Notes: a model not told the origin generated them from the letters alone. Counted from the first letter of the stretch, positions 1 to 8,287 are shown. The stretch: 64,000 nucleotides of DNA from Ruegeria meonggei (GCF_900172215.1 NZ_FWFP01000005.1:248001-312000), one strand, 5' to 3'. A program made the numbers and translations.

Positions 1-38
1 TCCTCATGTGGTCAGAAGCGACCGATATCATACCAATT

Positions 39-90
39 GCGATGTTTCGACAGTGTAAATCTCTATTCGCGATGTTTCGATGGTGTAAAT
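39..90. repeat. Two direct repeats, 22 bp, 30-bp period
   Basis: The 22-bp unit GCGATGTTTCGAyrGTGTAAAT occurs at 39-60 and again at 69-90 and differs only at two adjacent positions. The 30-bp spacing is close to three helical turns, so both copies face the same side of the DNA. That fits a tandem operator, but a small iteron-like or insertion remnant is also possible. No gene that would be controlled is visible in the next 400 bases. Confidence 0.6.
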
Positions 91-435
91 TTAATTTCGT
101 CAAACTGGGTGATTTTCGCTTAACGCATTGATTGTTAAAGACAAAAGGCGCTCCTGAAAGCCCGTTACATTTGAGTTGCTTGTGTCAAACTGATTGGGAG
201 GGTTGAACGCCGCCGTCGGTATTCGGTGTCTTCAGCCTCTAACCACTGAAGGAAAATTGAAATGACCCAAGGTATGGGATTAGGAGAGGTTTGCCAGATC
301 AAACCTAAGGGAGCACTGGCTCCGGCATTCTTGTCGGAAAGACGAAGCGGTCATTCCGTCGTCGTGCAACGAAGGTCGGTAGCGCGCCCTGATCGGATAA
401 CAGGGCGCCTGAGGAGTATGAGCATAAGCATCGGC

Positions 436-469
436 AGGGATTGCGGAGATACGCTTCTCCGCAATCCCT
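436..469. repeat. Perfect 14-bp stem-loop upstream of lipoprotein gene
   Basis: AGGGATTGCGGAGA (436-449) is followed by a 6-base loop and its exact reverse complement (456-469). No T-run follows on either strand, so it is not a classic terminator. It lies about 50 bases before the start of the small lipoprotein gene and could form in its leader mRNA. It may instead be a dispersed palindromic repeat. Confidence 0.6.
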
Positions 470-518
470 CGATACCAGCAATGCCGCCGGCGCACTGTCG
501 GCCCCTCAGGAGACCAAC

Positions 519-740
519 ATGAAACTCATCTATCCGCTCATCGCAGAAACCGCCATAATCTCGGCCTGCGCACCAGGCGCCGCAATCGACACTGATATGG
601 AGCGCGGCCTTGTCGGGGCAGCTCTCGGGTATGGCGCGGCGAAGGCCGTCGATGGAAACGGCGACCGCGGTGCCGTCATCGGCGGGCTTGCCGGTGTATT
701 TTGCGACGATGCAGGCGTTTGCAGTCAACCGCGTTATTGA
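519..740 (+). CDS. Small glycine-rich lipoprotein
   Basis: This 73-residue product starts with MKLIYPLIAET and reaches a lipobox-like ISAC near residue 16, so it is probably processed by signal peptidase II and anchored by Cys. The mature part carries small-residue repeats (GLVGAALGYGAA, GAVIGGLAG) typical of glycine-zipper lipoproteins, and ends with two further Cys in a CDDAGVC motif. The start at 519 is chosen because AGGAG lies at the right distance and the lipoprotein signal begins there; a longer frame from 441 is ignored. Role unknown. Small proteins of this build are common in Rhodobacterales envelopes (family knowledge). Confidence 0.7.
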   Translation: MKLIYPLIAETAIISACAPGAAIDTDMERGLVGAALGYGAAKAVDGNGDRGAVIGGLAGVFCDDAGVCSQPRY

Positions 741-1106
741 GCGCATCCAGAAAATGTTGAAGGGGGCGGATCAGGTTCGCGCCCTTACCTAACGGCCTTT
801 CCTGCTAATCTATAGCGCTCGTCCAGTCCGACCTTGCAAAGACCGCTTACTGCAGCATCGCAGACCTTCGCGCCCTGAGCACCACTGGTAACTTTGGGCT
901 CACTCTGCCGCCATTGGATCGGTCGCAGCAGTTTCAGCGACGGCGTTCTTTGCGCCAGCAAGGACGGCCCACACCGGACCTTCGCCCCTGCCATTAACGC
1001 AGCGGTGCGGCATCCACAAAGCGGACCTTCAGTCGTAGCGCAGCATTGTCGGGTCGTTACCTTGTAAGTCAGACCCGATTTGACTCTAGTCAGTGCTCTT
1101 TACTGC
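741..1106. other. Gap without a recognisable gene
   Basis: 366 bases between the lipoprotein gene and the 3' end of the LysR gene. The frames here are short, have no good ribosome binding site and resemble nothing I know. I see no tRNA, hairpin terminator or repeat. Confidence 0.5.
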
Positions 1107-2024
1107 CTACAGCAAGTGAGAGGGCGTCCATCGGGAAAGGCTTTTCTCATATTCGGTAATTGATTTTGAAAGCCACTGCATGAACAGATTTGCCGCTGGT
1201 CGAACCGGGCCTGGCAACGTGACAAGGTAGTAGCCGATCTGCGGTATTGGATCGTCGAACAGCGCCACGAGTTGTCCTGACTTCAGCTCGTCAGAAACAA
1301 AAGCCGGTACCGTCGCCCCGATACCATCCCCGCGACGGATGCCATCCAGCAGCATATTGCCCGGTACGCGGACAACTCTCCGGTCGGCGTCGGTCGGAAT
1401 TCCGACCTTTTCTAACCACAGGTCAAACTCGACTGACGCTTGTTCCTGAAGAAGCGTGAAATCAAGCAATTCTGCAGTACTCGTGAGCACCCTGTTTCCG
1501 ATCAGTTCGCGGGACGCGACGACCGTCAGACAACCAGGTAGCAGCATCTGCGAGACAAGCCCTGGCCAGCGACCTGTTCCGTATCGGACGGCCATATCAA
1601 TTCCGCCCGGCTTGAGATCGACAGCCTGGATCGTTGAATCGATCCTCAATTCGATATTGGGGAATTCGTCAATGAACGTCGACAGCCGCGGCATGAGGAA
1701 CGCGCTTGAAAACATCGGAGTCGCGCTGACCACCAACGGTCGAACCGACTCTGCACTCGTCACCCTCTCGGTCACAGAGGCCATTTCAGCGAAGGCTTCA
1801 AGCAAACCAGCCGACAGGAATTCGCCTTGCGATGTCAGAGAAATACCGTGCCGGGTACGAGTGATAAGCCGGGTGCCGAGTTGTTGTTCTAGCCCGCGGA
1901 TTTGCTGGCTGACTGCGGAATGGGTCACGTTCAGTGCCTCTGCCGCCCGGGTCAGATTTTGAAACTCGGCGGCGGCGGCGAAAGCTCTGAGAGATGTCAA
2001 CGAGGGAAGCGTGCGCCAATCCAT
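1107..2024 (-). CDS. LysR-family transcriptional regulator (GcvA-like)
   Basis: 305 residues, the usual LysR length. The N-terminal winged helix-turn-helix spans about residues 5-65 (LTRAAEALNVTHSAVSQQI), followed by the linker helix and a periplasmic-binding-protein-like effector domain (about 90-295). The form of the HTH and the motif VRYGTGRWPG are typical of the GcvA/AmpR-like branch. The gene is divergent from an imine-reductase-like gene 105 bases away, the usual arrangement for a LysR regulator and its target. A palindrome at 2027-2041 fits a LysR T-N11-A box and touches this gene's own start, which suggests autoregulation. The effector is unknown. Confidence 0.9.
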   Translation of the reverse strand: MDWRTLPSLTSLRAFAAAAEFQNLTRAAEALNVTHSAVSQQIRGLEQQLGTRLITRTRHGISLTSQGEFLSAGLLEAFAEMASVTERVTSAESVRPLVVSATPMFSSAFLMPRLSTFIDEFPNIELRIDSTIQAVDLKPGGIDMAVRYGTGRWPGLVSQMLLPGCLTVVASRELIGNRVLTSTAELLDFTLLQEQASVEFDLWLEKVGIPTDADRRVVRVPGNMLLDGIRRGDGIGATVPAFVSDELKSGQLVALFDDPIPQIGYYLVTLPGPVRPAANLFMQWLSKSITEYEKSLSRWTPSHLL

Positions 2025-2026
2025 AA

Positions 2027-2041
2027 GTTAGACCATCTAAC
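2027..2041. promoter_or_regulatory. Candidate LysR operator
   Basis: GTTAGACCATCTAAC is a perfect 6-bp inverted repeat around a 3-base centre and contains T-N11-A (2028 to 2040). It lies in the divergent intergenic region, immediately upstream of the LysR start codon, so binding could both autoregulate lysR and activate the opposite gene. Inferred from symmetry and position only. Confidence 0.5.
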
Positions 2042-2129
2042 AATATAGAAAAATTTACAACTATGTCATCTCCCCATGCCGGCGCATGCTGGTGCTGGAA
2101 CTCATTGGCGGACACAGGAGGCTAAGATC

Positions 2130-2990
2130 ATGAAACTTGCTGTATTAGGACTGGGCAACATGGGGTCAGCGCTGGCGCATTGCCTGCTCAAGTCAGGTCA
2201 CGATGTCAGCGTTTGGAACCGCACGCCGGAAAAGGCAGAGGTTTTCGCTGAGGTTGGCGCCACCATCTGCTCCTCACCGAATGATGCCATCGCGGCGTCT
2301 GATTTTGTCATCATTTGTATCAAGAGCCACACGGAAACAGTTGAACTAGTCAACGGGCTGAGTGTTTCGCTAGAGGATAAGACTATCTGCGACATGAGCA
2401 CAGGCGATACCTTGGATGCCGATAGACTGGTCGCCATCCTGGAGAAACAGGGGGCTGGCTACATGCTTGGCATGATCAATGCCTACCCTTCTGGCATTGG
2501 CGGTGACGAAACCACAATCCTGACGGTCGGCAGTGCCGGAACCTGGGACCGTTATGGTAGCGTCATCGGAAACTTGGGTGGAAAGTCCGCCCATGTTGGA
2601 GAGAAGCCAGCGGCGCTTGCCGCGCTCTTCGCCGGCCTCTTCACGGTTCGGCAGGGGTTTATGTTCGGAATGATATACGGTGCACTTGTTTGTCAGAAAG
2701 CGGGCATCCCGATGCAAGTTTATGCCGACCAACTTCCTGCCACGATCAAATTGGTCAAGGACTACCATGATCTCTTTGCCAGAACCGTTCCGACCGAGGA
2801 TTTCGACAGTGCAGAAGCCTCTCTGAAGGTTTACGCGATGGCGCAAGAGGATGCGTTGAAGACCTATCTCTCACTTAATGCTCCCGCCGATTTAATCCAG
2901 TTGATGCATGACCGCACCAAAATGGCTTGGGACGATGGCTACGGCGACAGACAGCTGACCTCACTGGTCCAGCATATGACCGATGCCTGA
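2130..2990 (+). CDS. NAD(P)-binding imine-reductase/6PGDH-like protein
   Basis: 286 residues. A Rossmann nucleotide fold opens the protein (GLGNMGSALA, about residues 6-15, then NRTPEKA about 30-36, where Arg after Asn suggests NADP use). The rest is an all-helical dimerisation domain as in beta-hydroxyacid dehydrogenases. The C-terminal half (GMINAYPSGIGG, later FTVRQGFMFGMIYGA) is closest in style to NADPH-dependent imine reductases/reductive aminases. The classical catalytic Lys of beta-hydroxyacid dehydrogenases is not evident. ATG 2130 is preferred because AGGAGG precedes it. Divergent from the LysR gene, which probably controls it. Substrate unknown. Confidence 0.75.
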   Translation: MKLAVLGLGNMGSALAHCLLKSGHDVSVWNRTPEKAEVFAEVGATICSSPNDAIAASDFVIICIKSHTETVELVNGLSVSLEDKTICDMSTGDTLDADRLVAILEKQGAGYMLGMINAYPSGIGGDETTILTVGSAGTWDRYGSVIGNLGGKSAHVGEKPAALAALFAGLFTVRQGFMFGMIYGALVCQKAGIPMQVYADQLPATIKLVKDYHDLFARTVPTEDFDSAEASLKVYAMAQEDALKTYLSLNAPADLIQLMHDRTKMAWDDGYGDRQLTSLVQHMTDA

Positions 2991-3130
2991 TGCAAAAAGG
3001 CTCTCCGCCCATTGCAGACGTTCTGCAGCTACCACGATCTACCGAGCGGCACTCCGAAAGCGGGCATTCGGCCCTGTGCAGCATTTCAGCGGGTTTCGTT
3101 CAGCTAATTATGCATTTTTTGTTTAAAAAC

Positions 3131-3460
3131 TCAGCCCTGTAGCAAAGCGACTTGAACCGTCTCATCCCAGCCAAGATACAACACATCCCGATCGCGTATT
3201 ACCGGGCGCGCCATCACCTTGGGTTGGGCCGAAATCTGTGCCTCTACTTCCGAATTTTTCAGCCAGTCATTAAGCGCTCGGTAATCGTTCGATTTTCGGT
3301 CCACCAGCAAGTCCCCGAATTCTGCAATCAGCTCAGCCAGCTCCGCTTCGGTCAGAGGTTCCGCCCTGACATCGCGGAAAGTGACTTCCTTGCCTTCTGC
3401 CTCCAACGCCTTGCGGGCCTTCTGGCAAATCGCGCAGGTGTTCAATCCATAGATCATCAT
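3131..3460 (-). CDS. ArsC/Spx family thioredoxin-fold protein
   Basis: 109 residues, the size of the ArsC/Spx/YffB family. The N-terminus has a CxxC redox pair in NTCAICQKARKAL (about residues 6-18). The conserved RPVIRD near residue 88 corresponds to the Arg-Pro substrate or partner-binding motif of the family. ATG 3460 follows AAGGAG at 8 bases; the longer frame from 3496 lacks such a site. In Proteobacteria these are usually YffB- or MgsR-like proteins of unclear thiol chemistry rather than true arsenate reductases, and no ars genes are nearby. It stands alone. Confidence 0.8.
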   Translation of the reverse strand: MMIYGLNTCAICQKARKALEAEGKEVTFRDVRAEPLTEAELAELIAEFGDLLVDRKSNDYRALNDWLKNSEVEAQISAQPKVMARPVIRDRDVLYLGWDETVQVALLQG

Positions 3461-3770
3461 GTCGCGGTCTCCTTTGCGGCCATCTCGCAACCTCACGCAT
3501 CACCCCCTCCAACTCAACCATTTGATCTGGCATAGCTGCCCACATGTATCCCACGCTACGAACATTGTTCGTCGTTCCTTGAGGTTTCTGGATCAACCCA
3601 TTCCAGTAAATCGCCTGACAATCGAGATACTGCGTTGTGGCCCTTCGAACCGGGCGTGGCAGTCATAGCCACCAGACTTTGGCCAATTTGCGCATTCCTG
3701 TCTTAGGGTTATTCCTCTTGGTGAGCTGAATCGCTACGATTGTAGATGAGGCAACAAGCAGGATAACGCG
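3461..3770. other. Gap without a recognisable gene
   Basis: 310 bases between two genes transcribed away from each other. Both promoters presumably lie here. I cannot point to a convincing -35/-10 pair, and no RNA gene is visible. Confidence 0.5.
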
Positions 3771-4073
3771 ATGCGCAGTGCAATCTTCTTACCCGTAGCG
3801 GCAATGTTCCTGGGGGCCACAATATACGCTGCACCAGCAACGGCCTCCTCACTCGGACGATACGAGGTTTTTGGCGTCGAAGACGGTGACATGCTGAAAA
3901 TGCGTGGTGGACCTGGAACAGGCTACAATGTGATTGTGGGTCTGCCAAATGGAACCGCCTTACGAGTTCAAAGTTGCGAGCAAACCGGTGGCACCCGTTG
4001 GTGCCGCGTTTCTTTGGTGCGTGCGCGTGGGCTCAAAGGGTATGTCTCCTGGGCATATATGCGAAAAATTTGA
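3771..4073 (+). CDS. Secreted SH3-domain protein
   Basis: 100 residues. A signal peptide with an Ala-rich core and AxA cleavage site (APATASS, around residue 25) leads to a single bacterial SH3 (SH3_3-type) domain. Recognisable SH3 signatures are LKMRGGPGTGYNVIVGLPNGT, ending in GYVSWAYM. Such domains bind peptidoglycan or proteins in the periplasm. Two Cys (CEQTGGTRWC) could form a disulfide. AGGAT precedes the start. No operon partner is visible. A second short SH3 protein of similar build is encoded at 57936-58262. Confidence 0.8.
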   Translation: MRSAIFLPVAAMFLGATIYAAPATASSLGRYEVFGVEDGDMLKMRGGPGTGYNVIVGLPNGTALRVQSCEQTGGTRWCRVSLVRARGLKGYVSWAYMRKI

Positions 4074-4941
4074 TACAATGGCGATCAGCCTTGCCATGTT
4101 AACAGCGACCTTGAAATGTCGATGGAAATTGCCCTTTCTGTTCAATTGGCATCGTTCAACATGGGCTTAGAACTGACCTATGGGCCGCAGAGGCGGTTGG
4201 CCCGTTACACTCCTTGGAAATTAGCGATAATTGCTGACGTTGGTGCGGCAATTCGACGACGCCTTGCATCAAGCGACCTACAGCAATTTACGGATAGCGC
4301 GGCATTACTTCTGATGGAGCCAATTGCGGCCAGCGTGATCCCAAGGCCCGCCATTTGTGCTGATATCAACCAAATTTGGTCAGTACGATGTACGTGCTTA
4401 ATGCTTGTGGCATCGATGTGGCTGCGCATTTCCAGCAGGTCATCCTCTGACGACGCGGCAACCAAGTTCCAGATTTCATGATTGGACCAGCGCGCGCGGT
4501 TTCCATCGTCAGGATCAGGTTCACAGTAACGTATCTTTTTTAATGCCTCGGCAATGACATCGCCGAACATGGCGTCGAATTGCGCTTTCTGTGTTCCATT
4601 TGATGGGATTGACCCGATTTGCTGCCAAGCAATGCAGATCTTTGGTCCAGCCCCCGCAGCTGTGCTGAAAGTACCTGAACGTTAACTGTTGCCTTGCAGA
4701 CGATGCCGATTTTCGTCGCTGTACCAAGGTGTTGGCCAATCTGAGTTCAGATTTCGAAAGGACGGGTGATTTTACGTCTGCCGCGCCTTCGCAGCAACCA
4801 GACTGCGCGCGCGGCTGCTCATCCATCACAAAGGTGTCGGCGACCCTTTCCCCCCTCAGCTGTCTTGGATATGACGGATACAGGGTCTGCTCAAACACGG
4901 CGGCCCCTTAAATTCCTGCGTGATCAATCAGGAGCGCATCA
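4074..4941. other. Long gap holding at most a degraded gene
   Basis: About 870 bases without a gene that has a convincing start. The only frame with protein-like composition is on the minus strand (4205 to about 4681), listed separately. The base composition is more AT-rich than the flanks, consistent with decaying or transferred sequence. The promoter of the TonB-type operon should lie near the right end. Confidence 0.4.
4205..4570 (-). pseudogene. Possible gene remnant, unknown family
   Basis: The frame from ATG 4570 encodes 121 residues and stays open upstream to about 4681 (stop at 4684-4682), but that extension has no ATG and no ribosome binding site. The central part (FGDVIAEALKKIRY, NHEIWNLVAASSEDDLLEM) has balanced, helix-forming composition as in real proteins. 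The last 40 residues look random. I do not recognise the family. It could be a 5'-truncated and 3'-frayed remnant of a transferred gene, or chance. Confidence 0.3.
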
Positions 4942-5373
4942 ATGATGTTTCGCCGTTCGGCTCTGGCCGCAATTCTTGCAACAGCGCCGGGCGTGGCACT
5001 GGCGCAATCCACGGAAGATGCGCCCACGGGCCTGCAGATAGAGCTCAATACCATTCAGGATGTGGAAGGCGCATGCAGACTGACATTTGTCGCCGAAAAC
5101 CGCACGGATTCAGCGATTGATACGGCCAGCTTTCAGACAGTGGTGTTTGATGCGTCGGGCCGAGTGATAACCTTTACCTTGTATAACTTCCGGGAACTGC
5201 CCCTCGACCTGCCGCGCGTGCGTCAATTCGATGTCAGAGGCGAGGCCTGCGGTAACATCAGCCGCGTCCTGATAAATGGTCTGAGCAGTTGCGTAACCGG
5301 CGGTTCCGAAAGCGAGGTTTGCCTGAAGGCCTTGAACCTGAGCAGCCGGACAGATGTGGAGCTTTTGGGATGA
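4942..5373 (+). CDS. Small exported protein leading the ExbBD-TonB operon
   Basis: 143 residues with a signal peptide (MMFRRSALAAIL, cleavage near VALAQS, residue 22), so periplasmic. The mature part is one compact beta-rich domain with Cys pairs (GACRL, GEACGN, SSCVTGG, EVCLK) that may form disulfides. AGGAG precedes ATG 4942. Its stop overlaps the ATG of the exbB-like gene (ATGA), so the two are translationally coupled. I do not know a named family. The constant position before exbB suggests a periplasmic accessory of the energy-transducing complex (inference). Confidence 0.75.
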   Translation: MMFRRSALAAILATAPGVALAQSTEDAPTGLQIELNTIQDVEGACRLTFVAENRTDSAIDTASFQTVVFDASGRVITFTLYNFRELPLDLPRVRQFDVRGEACGNISRVLINGLSSCVTGGSESEVCLKALNLSSRTDVELLG

Positions 5374-6035
5374 GTTTTTTCGATGCCGTGCGTGAAATTC
5401 TGGCCCTGGGTGGGCCTGTGGTTGCGATCCTGATCACCATGTCGGTGGTGACCCTTGCGGTCACGCTCTACAAGATCTGGCAGTTTACTGCTTCTGGGGT
5501 GGGTCGGCACCGGGTTCTGTCCGAAGCGCTGGCGGCCTGGGATGCTGGCGATGAGCACAAGGCCCGCGCCCGCCTTGCCAAAAGCCGCAGCTACCTGGCG
5601 CCGCTTGTGGGCGTGGCGATGGACGCACCGGACGCGCCTGGCCTGGATCAACGGCTGGATGCCGAAGCCGGGCTGGCGTTGGCGGGGCTGGAGCGAGGGT
5701 TCCGGTTCCTGGACACCGTGGCGCAGATCGCGCCGTTGTTGGGGTTGTTCGGCACTGTGCTGGGCATGATTGAAGCGTTTCAAAGCCTGCAAGGTGCGGG
5801 GTCGTCGGTGGATCCGTCGCTGCTGGCCGGTGGCATCTGGGTGGCGCTTGTGACCACGGCAGTGGGGTTGGCGGTTGCGATGCCGACCTCGATGGTGCTG
5901 TCATGGTTCGAAAGCAGAACCGCGCGAGAACGGGTGTTTGCGGACAAGGCGTTGCGCACGGTTCTGGTGCCGGGGCAGGCCCTCCCACTGGCAGATGACA
6001 TCCCATCCGCGGCGGTTGCGCCCGGGCATGCGTAA
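5370..6035 (+). CDS. exbB: MotA/TolQ/ExbB proton channel family protein
   Basis: 221 residues with the three-helix layout of ExbB/TolQ: a first helix near residues 10-35 (GGPVVAILITMSVVTLAV), a cytoplasmic region, then the two conserved helices around 115-190 (APLLGLFGTVLGMIEAF and GGIWVALVTTAVGLAVAMP). The GLxGTVxGMxxAF motif is the family signature. It forms the pentameric part of the proton-driven motor that energises TonB. ATG 5370 overlaps the preceding stop, and its own stop overlaps the first exbD start, so it is the second gene of a five-gene coupled operon. Confidence 0.9.
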   Translation: MSFFDAVREILALGGPVVAILITMSVVTLAVTLYKIWQFTASGVGRHRVLSEALAAWDAGDEHKARARLAKSRSYLAPLVGVAMDAPDAPGLDQRLDAEAGLALAGLERGFRFLDTVAQIAPLLGLFGTVLGMIEAFQSLQGAGSSVDPSLLAGGIWVALVTTAVGLAVAMPTSMVLSWFESRTARERVFADKALRTVLVPGQALPLADDIPSAAVAPGHA

Positions 6036-6393
6036 CGCGGCCCCCTTTGTCCGACGACCCATGGCGATGACACCGCTCATCGACGTGATCTTTCTGTTGC
6101 TGCTGTTCTTCATGCTGACCTCGACCTTTTCGAAATTCGGCGAGATCGAGCTCAGCAATGCCACAAGTGGTGGCGCGACCAATGACAGCCCGCAGGACCG
6201 CGCGTTTGTCCAGCTGGGAGCCACGCGGTTGGTGCTGAACGGCACCTCTGTCACCCTGGCCGAGTTGACGGCGCAAGTAACAACCGGGCAGGTGCTGGTC
6301 AGCCTTGATCCGGACACAACGGCCCAGCATGTGGTGGACCTGCTGGTTGAACTGCGCGGCCGCGAAAACCTAAGCGTATTGGTGCTGGAATGA
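6028..6393 (+). CDS. exbD: ExbD/TolR biopolymer transport protein, first copy
   Basis: 121 residues. Single N-terminal membrane helix with the essential Asp in MTPLIDVIFLLLLFFML (about residues 13-29), then a periplasmic ExbD/TolR domain ending in ELRGRENLSVLVLE. The Asp carries protons with ExbB. Starts inside the last codons of exbB and ends in an ATGA overlap with a second exbD gene. The two copies are diverged, so the motor may contain an ExbD heterodimer. Confidence 0.88.
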   Translation: MRNAAPFVRRPMAMTPLIDVIFLLLLFFMLTSTFSKFGEIELSNATSGGATNDSPQDRAFVQLGATRLVLNGTSVTLAELTAQVTTGQVLVSLDPDTTAQHVVDLLVELRGRENLSVLVLE

Positions 6394-6767
6394 TCCGCTC
6401 GATCCGCCCCCGCCGCAAACGCGACTCGACCATTGCGTTGATCAATGTCGTCTTTCTGATGCTGATCTTCTTTCTGATCGCGGGCACGGTGGCGACGCCG
6501 CTGGATCCCGATTTGAACCTTGTGGACACGTCCGAACTGGAAGGGCGTGAGCCACCCGACGCGCTGGTGCTGCATCAGGACGGTGCGCTCAGCTTTCGCG
6601 GCACGCCAACTGATCCCGAAACTTATATGGCTGAGCGCGATCCTGGCCCGGTGCGTATCGTGCCGGATCGTGATGCACCGGGGACACGGTTGATTGAGGT
6701 CACCGGAGCATTGCGCCGTCTGGGGGCCGTTTCGGTGTTTGTTGTGACCGAGAAGGCGCTGGAATGA
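6390..6767 (+). CDS. exbD: ExbD/TolR biopolymer transport protein, second copy
   Basis: 125 residues. The membrane helix is STIALINVVFLMLIFFLIAG (about 12-31). The position that holds the proton-carrying Asp in most ExbD proteins is Asn here (INVVF against IDVIF in the first copy). The periplasmic part is a TolR-like fold ending in GAVSVFVVTEKALE. Coupled by ATGA overlaps to both neighbours. The Asn suggests the second copy is a structural partner while the first carries the proton path; that is inference. Confidence 0.85.
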   Translation: MIRSIRPRRKRDSTIALINVVFLMLIFFLIAGTVATPLDPDLNLVDTSELEGREPPDALVLHQDGALSFRGTPTDPETYMAERDPGPVRIVPDRDAPGTRLIEVTGALRRLGAVSVFVVTEKALE

Positions 6768-7921
6768 TCCGGGGCTCGGTCGTCATCGCGGCCATTGCCG
6801 TTGCGCTGTCGCTGCTGCTGCACGTGATGGGTATCAGCATTACCGCGCCCAGACTGGCGGAACAGCCAGACGAAGGCGGCCCAGTGGATACGGTCGAGTT
6901 GGGTACCAGCTTTGAAGACTTGGTGGAAACCGTAACAGAACCGGTCACGCCTGAACCTGCTGAACCCCCCGATCCCGCAGTCGAAGACGAGCCTGAACCG
7001 GCACCCGAGCCTGCGGAAATCCCCACCAGCGAGGTGCATGTCGCCTCGGACGATCCAAAGCGCACCTTTGCGCCTGACACAGGCGAGGCCGAAGTTGTGC
7101 AACCGGTCGCACCCGAACCGGTTGAGCCGGAACCTGTTGAAACGCCGGACACCACGGATGGCGAGGCCGAGGCCAGCGACGAGATTGATGAAACCCCGCC
7201 GGTTGAACCCTCAGAAACCGCAGAAACGCCAGAGGGCGAACCTGAGGCTGCGGAAACAGTTGCTGAGACCCCGGCCGAGGCCGTTACCCCGGAGGAACAG
7301 CAAGCCGAAGCACCAGCGCTGTCAGAAGCCCCCGTGCCATCGGTCGAGGTGCCTGATCCGGTTGAGAGTGAGACAGTTGAGGCCGACATCCCAGTGACCC
7401 CGTCTGAACAGGTGCCGGACGCGGAAGAGGCCAACGAGACCTCAGAGCTGGCGGTGACCTCGTCGATCCGCCCGCAATTGCCCGACCGTCGCCCAACCCC
7501 AGCACCGCAAGGCGTGTTGAGCGGATCGCGGGATTTCAGCGCGCTCAGTTTTCCCTCGCGCCAGATCGAGTCGCCCTTGACCACATACAGGCGTCGCGGC
7601 GTTGATGTCTTTACAAGCGGTGACAGCGGCAACCGCAGTGGCGGGCGCGGTCCCGGAAACTCGGACCGAACCAACTATGCCGGGCGCGTTCTGGTGCACC
7701 TGAACCGATCGCCAGTGGTCTATTCAGCGGCACGGGGCTTTGCGCGGGTGTTTTTCGTGATCAACCCGGACGGAACCCTGAACTATGTAGAAGTCGTGGA
7801 CACCAACGGCTCACCGGATCTTGAGCGGGCGGCCAAGGCGCAGGTTCAAGCGGCCTCTCCTTTCCCGAAGCCACCAGGAGGTGTCAGTCGGTCGCTGTCC
7901 TTTGTCTATTCAAGCAAATGA
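6764..7921 (+). CDS. tonB: TonB-family energy transducer
   Basis: 385 residues. Signal-anchor helix at the N-terminus (VVIAAIAVALSLLLHVMGIS, about 5-24), a long periplasmic spacer (about 35-240) very rich in Pro, Glu and Thr with repeated PEPxEP-like units, and a C-terminal TonB domain (about 300-385: YSAARGFARVFFVINPDG, ending SRSLSFVYSSK). It passes energy from ExbBD to outer-membrane receptors. The spacer is almost purely acidic, lacking the Pro-Lys stretch of enteric TonB. Last gene of the operon; no TonB-dependent receptor is encoded in the window, so the substrate is unknown. Confidence 0.85.
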   Translation: MIRGSVVIAAIAVALSLLLHVMGISITAPRLAEQPDEGGPVDTVELGTSFEDLVETVTEPVTPEPAEPPDPAVEDEPEPAPEPAEIPTSEVHVASDDPKRTFAPDTGEAEVVQPVAPEPVEPEPVETPDTTDGEAEASDEIDETPPVEPSETAETPEGEPEAAETVAETPAEAVTPEEQQAEAPALSEAPVPSVEVPDPVESETVEADIPVTPSEQVPDAEEANETSELAVTSSIRPQLPDRRPTPAPQGVLSGSRDFSALSFPSRQIESPLTTYRRRGVDVFTSGDSGNRSGGRGPGNSDRTNYAGRVLVHLNRSPVVYSAARGFARVFFVINPDGTLNYVEVVDTNGSPDLERAAKAQVQAASPFPKPPGGVSRSLSFVYSSK

Positions 7922-8287
7922 TCGGTCACAGCCAGTTTCAAGGGCCTGGGATGCTGTGGAATCGGTAACATTTGATACGGCTGATTGGATGCCGTTTTGC
8001 CTAATAATTCAGCACTCGGGGAGGCAAGGTAAAACGTTTCAAAATTAAAGAGGGGGCGCCAATATTTTCTGTTCAATTTATTGTAACAAAGGCTCTGACG
8101 TCTCAAAATAAGTGTAAATCAAAGGATTTTTCACACTGTCGTTAGGTGCCTTTGCAAAGATGCAACGGGCGTTATGGCAGAAAATCCCAAATTCCTGCGA
8201 CTCCGTTGTGTCTCCCGGGGATTTGTCCGAGTAGACGCCCAGCTATTCTTGTAGCCACACTCCTCTCAAAAAACCTATGGATTCACC
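7922..8287. other. Porin upstream region
   Basis: 366 bases between tonB and the porin gene with no coding frame of merit. It is AT-rich near 8050-8130, as expected for a strong promoter and untranslated leader of an abundant outer-membrane protein, but I cannot assign -35/-10 boxes with confidence. No hairpin terminator after tonB is evident. Confidence 0.45.

Larger units (their letters stand above)
1..518. other. Left-edge stretch without a confident gene
   Basis: No recognisable protein is encoded here. The stretch holds a pair of direct repeats (39-90) and a perfect 14-bp stem-loop (436-469), both listed separately. A frame opening at 262 has a purine-rich run before it, but its product resembles no family and its composition looks like noise. 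The window edge cuts the context, so a neighbouring gene may lie to the left. Confidence 0.5.

Noticed and set aside
262-522. 86-codon frame with a purine-rich run before its ATG
   Set aside because: The product has no resemblance to a family, is Arg/Pro-rich by chance composition, and overlaps the leader of the lipoprotein gene.
351-746. 131-codon minus frame opposite the lipoprotein gene
   Set aside because: It is the mirror of the real gene and has no ribosome site.
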